Shown: piece after piece, positions 21,336 to 33,519 of the stretch
Layout of the letters: each line of letters starts with the position of its first letter
How positions within the stretch are numbered: the stretch's first letter is position 1
Made by a program: the position numbers and the translations under genes
Assembly: GCF_933775445.1 (NCBI RefSeq)
Contig: NC_065875.1
Location: 12,289,001 to 12,353,000, forward strand
Direction of reading: 5' to 3'
DNA length: 64,000 bases
From: Argentina anserina
Lineage: Eukaryota; Streptophyta; Magnoliopsida; Rosales; Rosaceae
Notes under the pieces: generated by a model
What the model saw: the letters and a program-made list of their open reading frames with translations, nothing else
Told to the model about the DNA's origin: nothing
Databases searched by the model: none

Positions 21336-23714
21336 CTATCAGAGAATAATATAAAGAATAATCAACAAAAAGAAGAAGTGATTAACAGTTCAATACTAGC
21401 TCCTTGTAATGTAAAATTATTGACTACATATTTTTAGTTCCAATCCCCATTAAATGGAGGGAGAAAAATCCATTACCCACATCAGAATCAGATAAATGAG
21501 CAATTATTTTGCAACATGAAAATGAAGGAAACTTGTAAAACTAAAATAAGTTCATTTGCAAAAGTACGACACAACATCTCACAAACACAGAGCACAAAGG
21601 AACATCCTGATAGCAAAGGCCTAAGTAAGAAAGGCAGGATAAATCCTAACAAAACCAACCCAAAATACAACAAAACAAACTTTCATGAAGCTTCAACAAT
21701 AGTTCTTGTCCCACTGAATATTGACAGCACCATGTTGCTCATAAGCTCATTGGATGCCTTGGTAATCACACACCGACCCCTGAAATCAGATTAAACAATT
21801 TGCAGAAGTTAATACAAGAAAATCACCGATGAATAACAAGACAAACTGCATAACATCACTAAAACATGGTCTCTACCTGGAAACTAAGGCATTGTTTTAT
21901 TAATGCAGCAACATTTATCAATGCATAAAAAAAAATTCTTTCACTTTTCAGAAATGAAACTATACAGAACTTTGAACAAGGGCAACTATACAACCAAAAC
22001 AGAGACCCCAAAAATCCAGAGCAAAAAAACACCCTTATGTGAGGACTGCACAACATCGCTAAAATGGGTCTCTGCCTTGAAACTATTGCAATATCTTTAT
22101 CACTATGGAAAACTAGATCAATGCATAAAACATTTTATCCTGAGAAATAAAACTAATATATATCTATGATTTGACAACTTCAAACATATGCATAAACATC
22201 ACAAGGCACAAACTATAGAACCTAAACAGAAGTTCCCAAAAACAGCAGGAAAGTACTTCCAGACCTCTACAGATGTAAATGTAATGGCCCACAAGGAAGC
22301 TCAACACAGACATCTCATAACTGATCTACAGTCAGACCATCAAATAGTCTCCTAATCCTCTGTATGCACATGACCATGAAGATTGTCAACAGAGAACATT
22401 TACCACAATCCAAAAAATTCAAACCTCTAACAAAGTAAAGCATTAATTGAAATAGGTAATTCCCAACTTAAACTTGCTTCCCTATCTATCTGTATCCATA
22501 AACATGAGGACATCAGACACTAAAGGAAAAACTGATCAATCAATACTATTACTTTCTTCAGCATTTCTTACACATAACAAACCAATGTGGCAAAGTAAAC
22601 GTGAAATTCACCTTCTTTGAACCCTATGATGACTAATGTCACCCTAAAGAAGAGAATCTTATAGCATATCATATAGCAAGGGAAATTTTTAAGAGAAAAA
22701 CTGAGTTCCCCAACATAGACTTGAAAAACAAATTCTAAAAAGACCGTCTCCAGAAAAAGAACCCAGTGGTACAGCCTCCATATCTCATATCCAATATATC
22801 TGGAAAAAGTGTGTGTGCAAGCGTATTCCTGCTCATTCATATTCCTTTGGATCCAAAAATATCGGCTAAAAGGATATTAAAATCAATTAATGCACATCAA
22901 AATGCATTCCAGCCTCAAAAATCCTCAATTTACACCAAATTTAATATCACAGTATACTAGTAAAAAAACAACAAAACAAAACAATGTAGTTAAACATTGA
23001 ATCTCAACCTACAAGCTTTGGCATCAGAAAAACATTGCAGCAAATATAGCATGTCCAGGACTTAACGATAATTAAGATAATTCTGATTAATAGTCAATCA
23101 TCTTCCCAATAGAACTGGAGCTAAAAAGATTTATAAAAATTAAAGCAAGTGTGTAATGTTACATTCCCTAGAGCAGAGTTGTGAACCAGTCCATTGTTCA
23201 GATATTAGTAAAATAGTATCTTTGAACTTTTGATTAGTTCTTACTAATGGAACACACAATATTTGACTAAAACCTGGCAAATAAAGTCTATTTGGTACGG
23301 CTGAGTCTATTCCGAGTATACAGACACAACATAATAAGAATATATTTTCAAGTACTAGTAATTAATAATCTGTATCGCCGATAACTATATAGATTAGTTA
23401 GTGAATAATTCATTAGTTTTTTTTTTTGAAGGAATTCATCAGTTAGTATCACAAGAAGATGATAGTTCAACTAAATATATTAGTGATACGTACAAGCGCC
23501 AGCATCTGATTTGGAAGAGATTGAGAATAGCCAACTTTCATATACCACATTATTATGAATATACCACTCTCCTATAACAAACTATGAAATGACAAGTAAT
23601 TGAAATAAGGGAGACAAGTTAACACCAAAGATGAACTATCTTCAGCAATTATTCAAAATGAGTTGGATTTTGAATTTCCACATAGTAAGAAAGATGTGCA
23701 AATTACCTTTGATT
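21336..23714. other. Long intergenic region, AT-rich
   Basis: No gene supported. Two loosely similar segments at about 21850-21960 and 22050-22150 (ACATCRCTAAAA..GGTCTCT, then CAATGCATAAAA) suggest an old tandem duplication with a period near 200 bases. A T-run lies at about 23419-23428. Nothing else recognised. Confidence 0.4.
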
Positions 23715-24657
23715 CTAATCCTTGATGATGTCTTTCAGCAAAACAAAGCTAGGAGTATGTGCAATTTCTTGAAACACTAATGGCAATCCATTAACAGGAT
23801 TCCATGTATACCTATTTGTTCCAAGATCATAAATGTAAATTTCCCAATCATGTAACCGTCGTAACATCACCACTTGCCCCTTCTTTGTACGCATCAAGAT
23901 CCGAGAATCACTTGCCTCCTCAATTTCAAGCTCTTTGGTCAAGTCCCCTCAACACCGTACTCCTTCATCACCCAAACACTGATCACACCTCTGCGGCGAA
24001 GAAAAATGGACAGCCAACCATTGAAGACTCTAATGGTCTTGAATTTTTAATCACCAGGAGGTGGTGGCAGCTCTTGGAAGCGCTCATTTTCAACATCAAA
24101 TGCAAATATCAAAGGTGAACCACTGCTAGACTCACCAACCCAGTGAAGAAACCCATTAAGATACACTCCATTTGTATCAGGATCTTTCAAAATATTGAAC
24201 CCCAAATCCCCAATGCTTCTCCAAACCCCAGAGCCAACAGTCATGACCTTCACCTCCCTCTTATTATAATCAGGACCATCACCCCGATACTTTAACGTCA
24301 CTACTTTGTACTCATCACTGACAGCACTATACCATCACCCGCAAAAGAAGGAGCATTTCATCTCAGGTGTAGGAAGAGTGAGAGACTCACCAGTAATGGG
24401 GTTGTAAACGTAAAGACGCCAAGGGTTAGGCCAGTCATTGTAAATGCAGAGGAAGCCGTTGCATGAATTAATGACCAGCCCGGAAATGAGACCACTGGGG
24501 TCGCCAGAGAGCTTGGTCAAGCAGTCTTGGGTTTTGGGCAAGTCAATGACCTCGAACATGTTTCTGTTGGGGGCTTTTTCGAAGTCGAAAATAAGGATGC
24601 TCTTGAGATAGCAAGTGTCGCGGAGAAGAAGCCAAGAAGGTAAGTGGGAGTGCGGGA
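23715..24657 (-). pseudogene. F-box protein with F-box-associated domain, truncated and broken
   Basis: Reading right to left, this resembles the FBA-type C-terminal region of plant F-box proteins (substrate receptors of SCF ubiquitin ligases). Recognisable blocks are GLVINSCNGFLCIYND, LYVYNPITGESLTLP, DEYKVVTLKYRG, GVWRSIGDLGF, NGVYLNGFLHWVG and ISVWVMKEYGVEGT. Breaks: an in-frame TGA at about 24335, a TAA at about 24047 and a one-base loss near 23950. The N-terminal F-box is missing because copia element 2 begins at 24659. The break at the LTR border is clean, so the retrotransposon probably removed or separated the 5' end. Confidence 0.82.
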
Positions 24658-24658
24658 G

Positions 24659-25006
24659 TGTTGAAATATGTAATCATGTTTCCCTGAGCTGTGAGCATCA
24701 ATACATGTTGAATCATGTTTCAACATGTAATTATGTTTCAACATTCGGTGAGCTGCTTTCAGTAAAGCTGTGAGGTGGTATCTGATCCACAGTTGTATCA
24801 TATCTAAATGTATAGTTGTTCTTGTATATCTATATACTCCAATATGTATATTAATAGTGTTCTTGTATATCTATATACTCCAATATGTATATCAAAAGCA
24901 GATTTATTTTTCTCTGTATAAATACTACTTGTATCTTCTCACCATTTGTGTTATCAAGAAATCAAGAGAAAATCTCAAAACCTGCTTCTTGTTCATCATT
25001 TCTTCA
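24659..25006 (+). repeat. 5' LTR of copia element 2
   Basis: 348 bases. It contains a 42-44 base tandem duplication at about 24813-24896 (GTTCTTGTATATCTATATAC occurs twice). No partner LTR is in the window. Confidence 0.85.
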
Positions 25007-25020
25007 TGGTATCAGAGCAG
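25007..25020 (+). other. Primer binding site of copia 2
   Basis: TGGTATCAGAGCAG directly after the LTR, complementary to the 3' end of the initiator Met tRNA as in most plant copia elements. Confidence 0.85.
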
Positions 25021-25091
25021 CTAGATTAGTCTTTTGTCTCTTAATCCTTTTTTGTTGTCATTCAATTTGTAATCTTTGATTCAATGTTTCA

Positions 25092-26095
25092 ATGGCTGAA
25101 TCCGATGCTACATCTAGGAATAAATCTTTCATTTCCGCTGCCTTATCTTCTGATGCTGACTATAATATCAACCAGCGATTAACCTCAAAGCAACTCAATG
25201 AGTTCAATTATCTTCCATGGGCACGAACTGTGGTACTCGCTCTCGGTGGAAAATCTCGTCTTGGTTACATCAATGGTACTATTCCTGTGCATGAGCCACT
25301 GTCTGAGGGATATGATGCGTGGTTGTGCAGAGATCGCCAAGTTATGTCTTGGCTTGTCAACTCGATGGTTCCTGAGCTTGGAGAGATCTATAGCTACTCT
25401 GAATCTGCCTTTGACATATGGAAAAGCTTGAAAGAGATGTATGGAAATCAAAACAATGCTACAAGGATCTTTCAACTGAAAAATGAGATTTCAGAAGTTC
25501 TACAAGAGGGAAACTCATTCACTAAGCATCTTGGTATTCTGACCAATATGTGAAATGAACTGGACCTCTACATGCCTCACACCACTGATGCTGCAACCTT
25601 GACGAAGCGCATTGAGGAAGATAAGATTTTTCATCTTCTTGCTAGCTTGAGTCCTAAGTATGAGGACATGAGGAGCATTATTCTGATGAATGCATATCTA
25701 CCCTCTTTTAGAAGTGTGTGTGTGCAACTATTGGATGTGAGGAAACAAAAAGAAAAGTCATGAATGCTGAAGTCAAGAACAATATCTCTGAAGCTAGAGC
25801 AGACAAGGCCTCTTTCGCACATACTTTGACCAAGGGTGATAAAGGGAAGTTATGTGATCATTGTGAGTCTACCACTCATAATGTTGACACATGTTGGATT
25901 CTCCATCCTGAACTCAAGGTCAAATTTAAGAAGAAAAGAGAGAAGAAGAATAAGGGTCACTTCAACAATAATTACAAGGCTAATGTATCTGTTACAACCT
26001 CTTCTTCTTCTCCTTCACCTGTGATGCTTCCTGATTTCACTGCAAATCCTACAATTCTCATCAATGAGTGTGATGCCTTCCTGCAGCAGAAATAG
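25092..26095 (+). pseudogene. copia 2 Gag, broken
   Basis: ATG at 25092. The first 153 codons (LNEFNYLPWARTVVLAL, then FDIWKSLKEMYGNQNN) are the UBN2/Gag capsid fold of copia. A stop at 25551, another at 25761 and one at 26093 interrupt it. A CDHC-like zinc-knuckle remnant (KLCDHCESTTHNVDTCW) follows at about 25850-25900. Not functional as it stands. Confidence 0.85.
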
Positions 26096-27891
26096 TTGAA
26101 TGAAGGAGGCAGCTCTTCTTCAGCCAACATTCATACTGCCATGTTGGGAAAGTTTTCAGCTTTTTTAGCTGAATCTGATCATGTTAAGCCTGCAGATGTT
26201 CCAGGTATCCTTAATGCCTTTTCTACAGCTTTAGACATTTCTAGCACGCAAGATTGTTGGATAATTGATTCAGGAGCCACAAATCACATGACTAATCATG
26301 TTTTTAACCTTACTAATTTTGAAAAATTATCTGCAAGTGTTTATGTAGCTAATGGGAAAGATGCTACTGTATGTGGGAAAGGGAAAGTTAAAATTTTGTC
26401 TTATGATGCTGATGCATTATATGTTCCTTCTTTTCCTTTCAAATTACTCTCAGTTAGTCAAGTCACCACCTTGCTAAAATGTTTGTTATACTCACACCTG
26501 AGAAGGTGTTCTTTCAGGACATAGCCACCAAGAAAATGATTGGTAAGGGATTTTTTAGAAATTGACTATATTATCTTTCAGTAGAATCCACTACTTCAAA
26601 TGCTTTTCACACCAGTCCAAAATCAACACAAGACCTGCATTTATGGCATATAAGACTGGCTCATCCTTCTCAGAAAATTTTGTCTATTTTGTTTCCCTCA
26701 GTTTGTAACAATGACAGTGTCTTGTGATGTTTGTCATTTCTCTAAGTTTACTAGACTTCCATTCCCTTCATCTATCTCTAGGGCTAGTTATCCATTTGAA
26801 ATCATTCACTCAGACATTTGGGGACCTTTTGTGAAATCTTTTGATGGTTTCAAATATTTTGTAACTTTTGTTGATGATTTTACAAAGATAACATGGATTT
26901 ATGTTTTGAAACGCAAGAGTGAATTGTTTAAAATGTTCAAAGACTTTCAGAGTATTGTTTCCAATTAATATTCTAGTAAAATAGTCACTTTGAAGTCAGA
27001 TAATGGAAGTGAGTATATGTCCAACAAAATAAAACAGTTCTTAAGTTCTCAAGGCATTCTGCATCAAACTAGTTGTGTTGGTACTCCTCAACAAAATGGA
27101 GTGCTGAAAGGAAAAATCGTGATATTCTTGAGAAAACTAGAGGTATTATGTTTCAGATGAATATTCCAAAAGAATTTTGGTCACAAGCAGTTCTTACTAC
27201 TACATATTTGATCAACAGACTGCCTAGTCGATTTATGAAGTTCAAATCACCTTTGGAGAAGCTGAAGAGAAGGAAGATTGACATTTCTCATTTGAGAACA
27301 TTTGGATGTGTATGTTTTGTTAACATTCAAGCTATTCACATAGACAAACTTGATCAAAGAGCTACCAAATGTGTGTTCTTGGGTTATTCTGCTACTCAGA
27401 AAGGTTACAGATGCTTCAATCCAGCTACAAGGAATTTATTGTGTCAAGGGATGTGAAGTTTGAAGAATCCACTCCCTTCTACATAAGTAAAATTTTGTGA
27501 GAGAGTGAGGGAGTAATTTATGCTGATTTAAATCCCCTTCTAAATTTCTTGGAAATGAGAATGTCAATCATGATAGTGTTGCAGATGTGACAAATATAGC
27601 TCAGCCTCAATCTCATCATAATTATGTTGTTAACAATGATGATCAATCTGGTGAATTTGGTAATGTTGATCCTCAAAATGTTGCAGATGAACCTGAGGTG
27701 AACAATGGTGGAGTTGATCATGCTGAGAATCATCTAGTTGTTCTTAGAAGAAATCATAGTAGGGCAAGGAATAAGCCTGTAAAATTCAAAGACTGTGATA
27801 ATTGTCGTCCAAGCACTCAATTGACAACTCTTTCACTCACAAAAGGTTTTCACCCTCTCATATTTCTTTTTTGAGTTGCCTAGACTGTATT
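26096..27891 (+). pseudogene. copia 2 protease and integrase, broken
   Basis: Protease active-site region CWIIDSGATNHMT (about 26258-26295) is present. Integrase shows the Cys pair (CDVCHFSK, about 26725), the first Asp in IIHSDIWGP (about 26805), the second in LKSDNGSEY (about 26995) and QQNGV before the third acidic residue (about 27090). The post-integrase FLGYSATQKGYRCFNPATRN block is at 27380-27435. Several stops and frame changes. The pre-RT linker runs to 27891, where the hAT-like element enters. Confidence 0.85.
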
Positions 27892-29184
27892 TAGGCCTTA
27901 TGATTTAGCCTGCGGATCCGAAAAACCTGCGGAGGCCCGCAAGCCTAACGGAATTTTACCCGGCCCGGCCCGCGAGAAAGCTGCCAAAGCCCGCTTCCGT
28001 AGGTAGAGGGTCGGGCTTAAATTAGAGGTGTGAAACCCGACCCGGCCCATAAAAGCCCGCCAAATAATAAAACATTATACATACATATTTTATTAGGTTT
28101 AGAATAAAACTATCGCATTATGAAGCAAACTATATGAATGAAACTTCTCGGGATTGATCGACACCAGTTGATATAATCGGTATATATATTTAGTGACCAT
28201 ATAAAAATTTCATCTAATTCGGACCTCGTTTGACCGTTGGAATTTCTGATAAACCGAAAACAACACTAATATGTCATAATGGAAGACCTATTACCAAAAT
28301 GCGAACACCGAAAGTCATTTGCATATCTGAAATCACCTAATTTCTGTCACCGATTGTGTGCGGTCGCACCAAGGAAACCCATTTGGCAAATCTCCGGTCA
28401 ATGAGGATTTTAATGTGTCAAAACCCTTTTTTTTGTTGACCGTAGGTACGGACGGTCAAACAATATCCAAAACGGACAAAAATTTTACGGATTCCCTAAA
28501 TATATATATTGATCACATTATGAAGCGACTATATGAAGGAAATTTCTCGGAATCGATCGACACCATCCGATGTGATTAGTATATTTATTTAATGATCATT
28601 TTAAAATTTCATCCAATTCGCATCTCGTTTAACCGTCGAAATTTCTGCTAAACCAAAAACAACACTAATATGTCCTAAGGGGGACCCATTACCAAGATGT
28701 GAATGCGGAAAGATGTTTACATATTTGAAATCACCTAGTTTTTGTCACCGATCGTGCATGCTCGCAACGGAAAAACCCATTTGGGAATGGGATTTATTAT
28801 GTGAAAACGCCTCTTTTTTTTGTTAACCGAAAATTCCGACGGTTAAACGAGATACGAATTGGATGAAATTTTTACATGGTCCCTAAATATATATATATAT
28901 ATATATCAATCACATCTATTGGTGTCGATTGACAATATTTTGAAACTAGAATTTATTTGTGACTTTTTTTAGAATGTTTTCTAATAATTCTTTATTGTTT
29001 CAAACCCTTAAATTAGAGTATTATATTTTTTTCTAATACAAGTCAGCAAGGCCTGGCCCATAAAATCCCACAAGACCCGGCCCGCTTTAGGTGGGCGGCG
29101 TTGGATCCTCATATTTGTGAAAATACCCGGCCCGACATGCCACTTATTTAAATTTATTAAGACCCGGCCCGTTGACGAGCCCTA
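27892..29184. mobile_element. hAT-like nonautonomous element A with two palindromic units
   Basis: 1293 bases between 8-base direct repeats ACTGTATT (27884-27891) and ATTGTATT (29185-29192). Ends are TAGGCCT and, reverse-complemented, TAGGGCTC, the TAG-type hAT terminus. GGCCCGGCCC blocks lie near both ends. It splits the copia 2 polyprotein exactly between the linker and the RT start. The interior holds two copies (about 28100-28510 and 28510-28945) of the same unit that occurs three times, in opposite orientation, in the element at 33520-35583. Confidence 0.8.
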
Positions 29185-29670
29185 ATTGTATTGATGATCC
29201 TCATACTTATGAAGAAGCAAGTAAACACAAATATTGGCAAGATGCTATGACAGATGAACTGCAAGCTATGCATGATAATCATACCTGGAAAATTGTCAAC
29301 CTTCCTCAAGGAAAAAAGGTTGTGGGATGCAGGTGGATTTTCAAAACTAAGTTTCACTCTGATGGGAAAATAGAGAGGAAGAAAGCTCGACTTGTTGCTC
29401 GAGGATTCACTCAGACCTATGGCGTTGACTACAAGGAAACTTTTGCTCTTGTAGCCAAAATGAACATTGTAAGAGTGTTACTGTCAATTGCAGTGAATCA
29501 TTCATGGCAACTTTATCACATGGATGTAAAAAATGCTTTTTTACAAGGTGATTTAGAAGAAGAAGTCTATATGCGCCTGCCTCCTAGTCATGCATAAGCT
29601 AAGAACTCTGATTTGGTCTGCAAGCTAAAAAAATCCATTTATGGCTTAAAACAATCTCCTATGATTTACC
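29185..29670 (+). pseudogene. copia 2 reverse transcriptase start, truncated
   Basis: Continues the interrupted polyprotein: DDPHTYEEASKHKYWQDAM, WKIVNLPQGKKVVGCRWIF, ARLVARGFTQTYGVDYKETF and LYHMDVKNAFLQGDLEEEVYM, all RT N-terminal blocks of copia. A stop at 29595 follows, then a damaged SIYGLKQSP. The catalytic YVDD region and RNase H are missing. Confidence 0.85.
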
Positions 29671-29689
29671 CAAAGACTTGACATATTAT

Positions 29690-30293
29690 AGTTTTTGGGC
29701 CATGACTTTGTCGTCCAGCAACATGTTGGAGGCATGATGAAATTCCCTAGCGGGTAGGGTACCCCAAGGATATCACCCTAGTGGGAAGGCGAAACGGGAA
29801 AATTGGGGAACAAGTTTGGAGATCCCTAATCTTCAAAATCTAGAATCGAGTAAGGGGCCGAAATGGTATTTTGGTCCTCATCCCCATACAATAAGTATTA
29901 AAAATATATATTATATACTGTTTTAATATTAATTAATGCATAAATATTTATGTAAATAAAGATTTTTTTACCTTTATTATTCTATTTTGAACTGGACTTG
30001 TATTTGTTTTTGTTTGATTGAAGTAAGAAACTAATTTTATCTTGATATTTGATTTTCATTTTAGATTTGCATTCATATACTTCATATGGACTTCTATCTA
30101 ATAAAGTATAATATTATTAACGGGGATTGGGGTGACCTGGTGGGTATGAGAACTTGATCCCCATTAGAGATATGGGGATGGGGAATCCCCATTACCTTAT
30201 TACGGAGATTGAAGCGGATACATAGATGTAAATGAAATTGGGTATAGATATGACATTTTGATCCTCTGACCGTATCCTCCACTTGTCATCCCT
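29690..30293. repeat. Degraded hAT-like repeat (GGGGAT/ATCCCC-rich)
   Basis: GC-rich blocks such as GGGGATGGGGAATCCCC and a right end TTGTCATCCCTA resemble nonautonomous hAT elements of the TAGGGATGACAA type. The left end and a TSD are not found. It may mark the deletion that removed the 3' part of copia 2. Confidence 0.4.
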
Positions 30294-31140
30294 AAGTGAG
30301 ACAAACTTGGTTTCAAATGCGGATCTATAAGTGACCAAACCCAAATAGTTGTTAATTAAAATATTATGGGACATCTTAAGTTTTTATTCTGCCACGTAGC
30401 AATTAACCCAAGTCTAAGCATGATTTTAGTTCATTGTATTAATCTTTACTTAATCAAATCCATTCTTGGTTGTTTGTTTCACTAATCTTGATGTTAAGAG
30501 AGATGTGGGAGCTTCAGATTTCACAAAGCAAGATGAGAGGGTAAAAATTAGGTTTCGTGGCGTCTACGGTGAGTTCCAAACTCACCAAACCTTGTGGTGG
30601 CAGAACAACGACGAAGTGCTTCAAACACATCGTCAGGTTTTAGACCAAGGTCGCTCCCAGGCTCCAGTAGCGACGGTTATTGACTGTTGCGACTGAGGGT
30701 TGTAATTTGTTGTCATCAGTGGTGTTGCCTAAGAGATGGCGTCAGTGTTCGAGCTATTGTAGATGGTGTGGGGCTTTAGGGGCGTTAGGTCTAGGTTACT
30801 ACCTCCGCCTTTGATCTATCATTACCGAATCCGATTAAAACTAAATCGGGTATGGTTGGTCAACGCAGGATCCCTGCTAGCCTAGACGTTCCGGTAGGAA
30901 GTGGATCAACTATAGTTGGTTGGTTTTCAGCAAGGGTGCGCAAGACGACAGTGTAGTCAAGCTTGCCTCTTGAGACACCGGTGCTTCTACTAGGTGGAGA
31001 AGGAGCTCGGCTTGGGCTTGGATATGTACTTGTGTTTCCGAGCCTGGGTCTAAGGCTGACCTTAGATATGAGGAGATTGAAACAAGTCCAATTTGGACTT
31101 TATAATTTCTCATCAACTTTCAACATTAAATTTTAAACTA
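30294..31140. other. Intergenic, unassigned, moderately GC-rich
   Basis: A stretch at about 30540-31080 has higher GC than its surroundings and might derive from a transcript or retroelement leader, but no domain can be read on either strand. A (TA)n microsatellite begins near 31141. Confidence 0.35.
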
Positions 31141-31195
31141 AATATATATATATATATATGATATTGATCAAATATATATATATATATATATATAT

Positions 31196-31605
31196 ACAGA
31201 TTTTCTTGGTTAAGGAGGTCCTCACCAATAGTTTTGGTGCGGATTTCCATTTCTACTCCATTTTTCGATCGAATTTTCTCATCTACACCGTCCAGTATCT
31301 AGATAATATTATTTAGATCATCTCTGTAAAATGTCAGGCAATTTGGTGATCGCTAAGGTCCTCAAAATTGAAAACAAATGGACGGACCGAATTCTGTCGA
31401 ACATGAACCGTTCATGTTTTTGAAATAAAAACGCAATTTTAAGGGACTTAACGATCACCAAATTGGCTACAATTTTACATAGATAATCTACATAATATTA
31501 TATAGATACTAGACGGTGGAGATGAGAAAATGCAATAAAAAAGTTGTGCAAAAATGAAAATCCACACCAAAACCATTGGTGCAGACCTCCTTAGCCAAGA
31601 AGCCA
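31196..31605. mobile_element. Fold-back MITE, almost entirely one long hairpin
   Basis: The left half (CTTGGTTAAGGAGGTCCTC..., 31206 on) is the reverse complement of the right half (...GACCTCCTTAGCCAAG, to about 31601) nearly to the centre. Matching pairs include TTTTCTCATCTACACCGTCC (about 31271) with its complement at about 31515-31535, and CAATTTGGTGATCG (about 31340) with CGATCACCAAATTG (about 31450). The element sits in a TA microsatellite, so its TSD cannot be resolved. Arms are about 180-200 bases. Confidence 0.8.
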
Positions 31606-32053
31606 TATATATATATGATGTCCCAAAGTAATATCAATTACCGTTATTATACAAAATTTCAAATTTCGAAGTTCTTATTAACACAAATAAGTTGCAATTT
31701 AGTCCAAAAATATAGCAATTTCAAGTTTTCCTTTCAAAACGTGACGAGACATGCCTAAATAGAATTTGGGGTATTCGTCTCACGTCTTATACCATTTAAT
31801 CCAATGGGATGGGCCTCACATTTATATATTTCAATCCCGTCTCATCCCGGTAAAGTTCAGGACGGGTTCGGGATTCTAAATTTTTATGCTCAGCCCAACG
31901 GAAACTGATGTCGGCAAATGTAGACATTCATACACGTTTGCTTCAACAACGAGATGACGGGTTTGATTCTTGACTTTGAGTCTACTAGGTGTCACCAATT
32001 GGGGCCTTTGTCAGCTAGTTTTCTCACTAAAAGATATTAAGTATTTTCGTTTC
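31606..32053. other. Intergenic repeat debris
   Basis: Contains GGGATGGGCC and CCCGTCTCATCCCGG blocks (about 31800-31900) that look like damaged hAT MITE ends. No gene. Confidence 0.35.
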
Positions 32054-33190
32054 GGGGAGTGTATTGTATATGGATTTAGTAGGAGTTTTAAAGAAATCTA
32101 TGGAATTCAAAAGTTTATGTGTATTCAATACATATTTTTAATTATCCATACAAGTCTAGGTGTATTCAATTAGGATTTTAAAAAGTCAATATGGAATTCG
32201 TGAAAGTTTGAGGGTATTCAATCAGGACTTTTTAAAATAAATAGAAGTATGTGGGTATTCAAAATATCATTCATATATGGAATTATAAACTCATGGATTT
32301 TGTAGTATTAATTATACACACCACAATCCAAAAATTGTCTAGCCTATAGACCAACGATTTTCATAGACTTTTCCATGAACTTTCTCAGTGTATTTTTCTT
32401 TCTTCACCATTTTCTTTATTTTTTTCTTTTCTTTACCAATTCTTTTTCCTACAACCCAACATGTTTATCCAACTTATGATCTCATGATTTTTTTTTATTC
32501 TTTATGTTTATATTCTTACTTTGTATCTTTATACTTATTAAAATCTCATTCTCATATGTGGACACATGTCCAATGCTAATAATAAAAACAATGACAATGA
32601 AAGAAGTACATAAGAAGAAATGAAAATGATAATCATATCAATGTTTTATGAACACTTCATTAGCTTAAAACTTCGGGAACAATTTATTTACTTTCATATC
32701 TTTAGTACTTATTGGTCGATATATTAAATTTAAAGGCTTTATTTTATGTTCTTATAAATAATCAAGATTTTCTAATGTCTTTGTAATAGATACAAGTTAT
32801 ACAACCAATAAATTTGCTTAAAACAAAAAATTCTTCCGTATAAATTTTTTCTTAGCATGCATTAAATCCTTGTTCAATAACATCAACAAAGTGTCAGAGA
32901 ACCCATAAGACCAACCTAAATGCTTAAGGCGCAGCTGGGAGTGAAACAAATTATCACAGAACTATGAGCTTATAGTTGAGAAACATGGTATGCACATACA
33001 TTATGAATATTGAGAAATCTATAAAAGTCAATCAATATAAATTATGTGAATTTCATAAATCAATAGAAGTCTGTAGAAATCAATAAAAGTATGTGGTTGA
33101 AATGTGTATTTTTTAAAGAGTATGTTGACTTTTTAAAAAGTTTGTCAATTAAAATAAGTCAATATTAATTTATATACAATACATCCTCAT
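32054..33190. mobile_element. Probable terminal-inverted-repeat element, AT-rich
   Basis: Left end GGGAGTGTATTGTATATGGA and right end, reverse-complemented, GAGGATGTATTGTATATAAA are alike over about 20 bases. Subterminal repeats of TGTGGGTATTCAA type occur several times. The 1.1 kb interior is non-coding. TSD unclear, so the superfamily (PIF/Harbinger or hAT) is open. Confidence 0.5.
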
Positions 33191-33519
33191 TCGTCTTGTT
33201 GTTTGAGACTCTAACTTGAGCTTATTTGTTAGCAGTGAAGTTAAAGTCTCCTATTATCATGGCATGATATATGATGTCAATAGTTCAGAATTCTGATGTA
33301 AGATGTCTCTGGCTGCTGTTTGTACAACAAATTTATTATTATTCAACAAAATAGATACTCTTTGTTCATTCATCATTTTTGGCCTTTCCACGAAACTCAA
33401 CCCACCTTATCTCAAATTTTTTTTGATACGAAACCTGATCTCAATTGCTAAACTTCACTTTTTAAAAAAAAATAACTCAAACTTTTAGCTTTTTATCTCC
33501 CTTTGAAGAACATAACTGC

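Larger units (their letters stand above)
24659..29670 (+). mobile_element. Ty1/copia LTR retrotransposon 2, 3'-truncated, split by hAT-like element
   Basis: Begins with a TG...CA LTR (24659-25006), directly followed by PBS TGGTATCAGAGCAG (25007-25020). Gag, protease, integrase and the start of RT follow in copia order with stops and shifts. The coding is interrupted by a 1.29 kb insertion (27892-29184) and stops being recognisable after SIYGLKQSP (about 29660). No 3' LTR is seen, so the right part has been deleted. Confidence 0.9.
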
